From the NCBI RefSeq assembly GCF_003340475.1, contig NZ_QBKA01000002.1, positions 1,063,501 to 1,127,500 on the forward strand: a stretch of DNA of 64,000 bases. Reading direction: 5' to 3'. Shown here in pieces: positions 63,020-64,000 of this stretch. Origin of the DNA: Alteripontixanthobacter maritimus (GTDB taxonomy: Bacteria; Pseudomonadota; Alphaproteobacteria; Sphingomonadales; Sphingomonadaceae). The position numbers and the translations under genes are program-made. How positions within the stretch are numbered: position 1 is the first letter of the stretch; every line of letters begins with the position of its first letter. The notes below the pieces were generated by a model that was given only the letters and a program-made list of their open reading frames with translations, was not told the DNA's origin and searched no databases.

Positions 63020-63109
63020 TGGCGGAAGAGGTGGGATTCGAACCCACGGTACGGTTCCCCGCACGACGGTTTTCAAGACCGTTGCATTCGACCACTCTGC
63101 CACTCTTCC
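63020..63109 (-). tRNA. tRNA-Ser (anticodon UGA)
   Basis: A 90-nt class II tRNA including an encoded CCA end. Acceptor GGAAGAG (63109-63103) pairs with CTCTTCC (63030-63024); the anticodon arm gives loop CTTGAAA with anticodon TGA. The long variable arm CGTGCGGGGAACCGTACCG and T-arm GTGGGTTCGAATCCCAC identify a serine tRNA. It reads UCA and, with wobble, other UCN codons. Confidence 0.97.
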
Positions 63110-63121
63110 GCAGTCGCGCAT

Positions 63122-63150
63122 CGGCTAGCGATCCCCGGCGCATTTGTCAC
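63122..63150 (-). promoter_or_regulatory. Candidate tRNA-Ser promoter
   Basis: GTGACA (63150-63145) is a good -35 and TAGCCG (63127-63122) a weak -10 with a 17-nt spacer, placed 12 nt before the tRNA 5' end on the minus strand. Confidence 0.35.
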
Positions 63151-63262
63151 CTGCGCTAGGCCGTGTTTGCTTGTAGGACCGAACAAGTTCTGTTTGCGTT
63201 ATAATTCATTGGCGGGTCACGCGCAGTGTGAGACAAGCCCAATCATGAGAAAAACTCCCCCT

Positions 63263-64000
63263 ATGAAGCATCTCTTTGTCGCACTCGCCGCTACCGCCTG
63301 TGCTGTCCCGTCAGCGCCGATCGCCGCGCAGGATATGTCGTTCGATGCGTATAAGCAGCTGCTGATCGCCCGCGCCCGCGCCGAGGGAGTCAGTGAGCCG
63401 ACGATTCGCCGCATGACCAGCGACTTGACGCCGAACTCCCGCGTGATCGAGCTCGATCGGGGTCAGCCTGGATCGCCCACGAGGCGCGGTTATCCAGCGC
63501 TCCAACCCTATCTCGACAAGCATGTCGACAATGCGCGCATTTCTGGCGGCCAGCGAATGTACAGTGCGACGCGCGGCATCAGCAGCCGGCTGGAGCGCGA
63601 ATACGGCGTGCCAGCGCAGATCATGGTCGCTATCTGGGGACATGAAACAAACTACGGCAGCTATACCGGCAATTTCGATCTGTCGCGCAGTCTGGCCACC
63701 TTGGCATGGGAAGGTCGCCGCCGCGACTTGTTCGAGGCTGAATTCGTCGATTTGTTGAAGGTCGCGGACAAGGGATATCCCCGCTCGCGCCTGAAAGGGA
63801 GCTGGGCCGGCGCGTTCGGCAATCCGCAGTTCCTGCCGAGCGTTTACCTGCGGCTGGCGCAGGATGGTGATAATGATGGTCGCGCGGATATTTTCGGCAA
63901 TCGGGCCGACACGTTGGCGTCCATTGCCAATTATTTCCGTGATGCCGGATGGCGTCCCGGACAACCCTGGGGCGTACGCGCGAGTGTTCCGTCCAACCTT
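63263..64000 (+). CDS. Lytic murein transglycosylase, SltB/MltB family, 3' end cut by window edge
   Basis: A partial gene of 246 codons running off the right edge. A signal peptide (MKHLFVALAATACAVPSAPIAAQ) is followed by the SLT2/MltB-type domain, which cleaves glycan strands. The catalytic glutamate lies in IWGHETNYGSYTG. The downstream family motif normally written GAMGQTQFMPS reads GAFGNPQFLPS here. NDGRADIFGNRADTLASIANYF is typical. ATG 63245, six codons upstream and in frame, is an alternative start. A TATAAT box at 63200-63205 may be the promoter -10. Confidence 0.9.
   Translation, partial: MKHLFVALAATACAVPSAPIAAQDMSFDAYKQLLIARARAEGVSEPTIRRMTSDLTPNSRVIELDRGQPGSPTRRGYPALQPYLDKHVDNARISGGQRMYSATRGISSRLEREYGVPAQIMVAIWGHETNYGSYTGNFDLSRSLATLAWEGRRRDLFEAEFVDLLKVADKGYPRSRLKGSWAGAFGNPQFLPSVYLRLAQDGDNDGRADIFGNRADTLASIANYFRDAGWRPGQPWGVRASVPSNL

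Noticed and set aside
62964-63143. N-terminal extension of the DUF819 ORF
   Set aside because: The extension translates the tRNA-Ser gene on the same strand and lacks family sequence; start moved to 62963.

Overview
The window looks like ordinary chromosomal core genome of an alphaproteobacterium in Sphingomonadales, most like Erythrobacteraceae (Erythrobacter, Altererythrobacter, Qipengyuania and relatives). This placement is inferred from GC-rich coding sequence, gene content, gene order (for example DOMON-like plus DUF1343, PhaR, and the aceF-lpdA set) and an alphaproteobacterial-style RpoH promoter at dnaK. I see no insertion sequence, prophage, CRISPR array or integrated island.

Layout. 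1-3600 holds the 3' part of rplY/ctc, two tandem TraB/GumN lipoproteins and a small regulator operon (38-aa peptide, XRE regulator, four-helix membrane protein) behind a phased TGAC array. 3654-9505 carries glyQ-glyS and ppdK. 9502-15135 carries a methyltransferase, comF, a gene-free stretch that probably encodes a structured RNA on the minus strand, hisI, a MerR regulator, an acyl-CoA dehydrogenase and a secreted DxDxDG-repeat protein. 15181-26776 carries cysK, an MFS exporter, a PilZ protein, tyrS, a DOMON-like gene, a DUF1343/NamZ-like gene, a minus-strand run (serine hydrolase, MoxR ATPase, VWA protein, DUF817) and a hydrolase-OsmC fusion. 26781-36461 carries parE, the lpoA-like/rsmI/yraN/gshB/dedA block, xerC, hemW, rdgB and rph.

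36585-43817 is a dispersed heat-shock region: hrcA-grpE, then dnaK-dnaJ, with a copper-chaperone, metalloprotease-like and membrane-protein operon between them. 43910-54468 carries an MBL-fold hydrolase, a patatin-like protein, radA-cvpA-NifU-like, an MHS-type transporter, alanine racemase, phaR with a likely autoregulatory operator, and an M28 peptidase. 54527-64000 carries rnr, a peroxiredoxin-like gene, a universal stress protein, pyruvate dehydrogenase E2 (aceF), a thioesterase, lpdA, a DUF819 membrane protein, tRNA-Ser(UGA) and the start of a lytic transglycosylase.

Functionally the region combines translation and RNA quality control (glyQS, tyrS, rsmI, rph, rnr, rplY), proteostasis (hrcA, grpE, dnaK, dnaJ), envelope and peptidoglycan turnover (LpoA-like, NamZ-like, alr, lytic transglycosylase), pyruvate/PEP metabolism (ppdK, aceF, lpdA) and chromosome maintenance (parE, xerC, radA). 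The most unusual items are not protein families: the orphan minus-strand terminator with long-range RNA pairing at 11140-11407, the TGAC array with about 21-nt spacing at 3491-3578, and several hairpins sitting on ribosome-binding regions.
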